Assembly (NCBI GenBank): GCA_021803885.1
Contig: JAJZKY010000267.1
Span: 1-6,549 of the forward strand
Source of the DNA: Planctomycetota bacterium
Lineage (GTDB): Bacteria; Planctomycetota; Phycisphaerae; WQYP01; JAJZKY01
DNA length: 6,549 nt
Reading direction: 5' to 3'
How positions within the stretch are numbered: position 1 is the first letter of the stretch; each line of letters starts with the position of its first letter. This document shows, in pieces, positions 6,497 to 6,549 of this stretch. The position numbers and the translations under genes were made by a program. The notes beneath the pieces were generated by a model. The model saw only the letters and a list, made by a program, of their open reading frames with translations. It was not told where the DNA came from and did not search any database.

Positions 6497-6528
6497 TTTG
6501 GCCAGCCCCCCTTATGGGGCTGGCCAAA
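6497..6528. repeat. Strong 13 bp-stem hairpin
   Basis: TTTGGCCAGCCCC (6497-6509), a six-base loop CCTTAT (6510-6515), then the exact inverted copy (6516-6528). The stem is long, GC-rich and perfect. On the + strand it is followed by AACTTGTTGTG, which is not a proper U-tract; the minus strand has none either. It may be a weak terminator of a gene beyond the right edge or another REP-like repeat. Confidence 0.6.
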
Positions 6529-6549
6529 ACTTGTTGTGCCAACTGCCAC

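Larger units (their letters stand above)
5924..6549. other. Gene-free, repeat-rich region upstream of glgB
   Basis: About 626 bases with no convincing gene on either strand. Bases 5924-6035 form the glgB leader region. On the minus strand a weak -10-like TATGAT (5992-5987) has no good -35 partner. Then come the ~174 bp palindrome (6036-6209), a short spaced inverted repeat CGGCCA/TGGCCG (6220-6225 and 6243-6248), a direct repeat of ATGAGTA (about 6256-6269), the ~50 bp palindromic repeat (6275-6326), an inverted repeat TGTTGAA/TTCAACA (6331-6337 and 6348-6354), a 16 bp palindrome (6383-6398) and a strong hairpin (6497-6528). Open frames here run through the repeats and have low-complexity, repeat-like translations. 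No tRNA or rRNA was recognised. Confidence 0.7.

Noticed and set aside
6410..6549. Possible tRNA or small RNA at the right edge
   Set aside because: No cloverleaf arms, TTCGA-type loop or CCA end; only the hairpin at 6497-6528 is structured.
1..6549. CRISPR array
   Set aside because: No regularly spaced direct repeats anywhere; the repeats seen are inverted and unrelated to one another.

Overview
The window holds four protein genes and one gene-free, repeat-rich stretch. Base composition is moderate and the genes are tightly spaced, so this is a bacterial chromosome. No gene fixes the phylum. A eukaryote-type (GBE1-like) glycogen branching enzyme, a DUF3300/DUF2950 secreted pair, and short palindromic repeats of a kind I recall from Planctomycetota/Verrucomicrobiota-type genomes suggest a member of the PVC group, possibly a Phycisphaerae-like planctomycete. 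Acidobacteriota remains possible. This is inference only.

Left edge (1-1353, + strand): the C-terminal part of an adenine-type DNA methyltransferase with an NPPW catalytic motif. Its 5' part, with the SAM-binding motif, lies outside the window. It converges on the next gene with 21 bp between the two stop codons.

Centre (1375-5923, - strand): three genes point left, in transcription order glgB (glycogen branching enzyme), a secreted DUF3300 protein, and a DUF2950 lipoprotein. The gaps are 82 bp and 54 bp. A good sigma70-type promoter (exact TATAAT box) in the glgB-DUF3300 gap suggests that the two envelope genes can be transcribed independently of glgB. All three starts are re-set inward from the longest open frame, because a Shine-Dalgarno sequence and the domain boundary agree there.

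Right edge (5924-6549): no convincing gene. It contains a ~174 bp imperfect palindrome with terminal inverted repeats (MITE-like), a ~50 bp palindromic repeat, a 16 bp perfect palindrome, and a 13 bp-stem hairpin. This looks like a place where small non-autonomous repeats have accumulated, just upstream of glgB.

I found no new multi-gene system. The best leads are the repeat cluster, the eukaryote-like branching enzyme, the conserved but uncharacterised DUF3300-DUF2950 pair, and the methyltransferase whose partner genes, if any, lie off the left edge.
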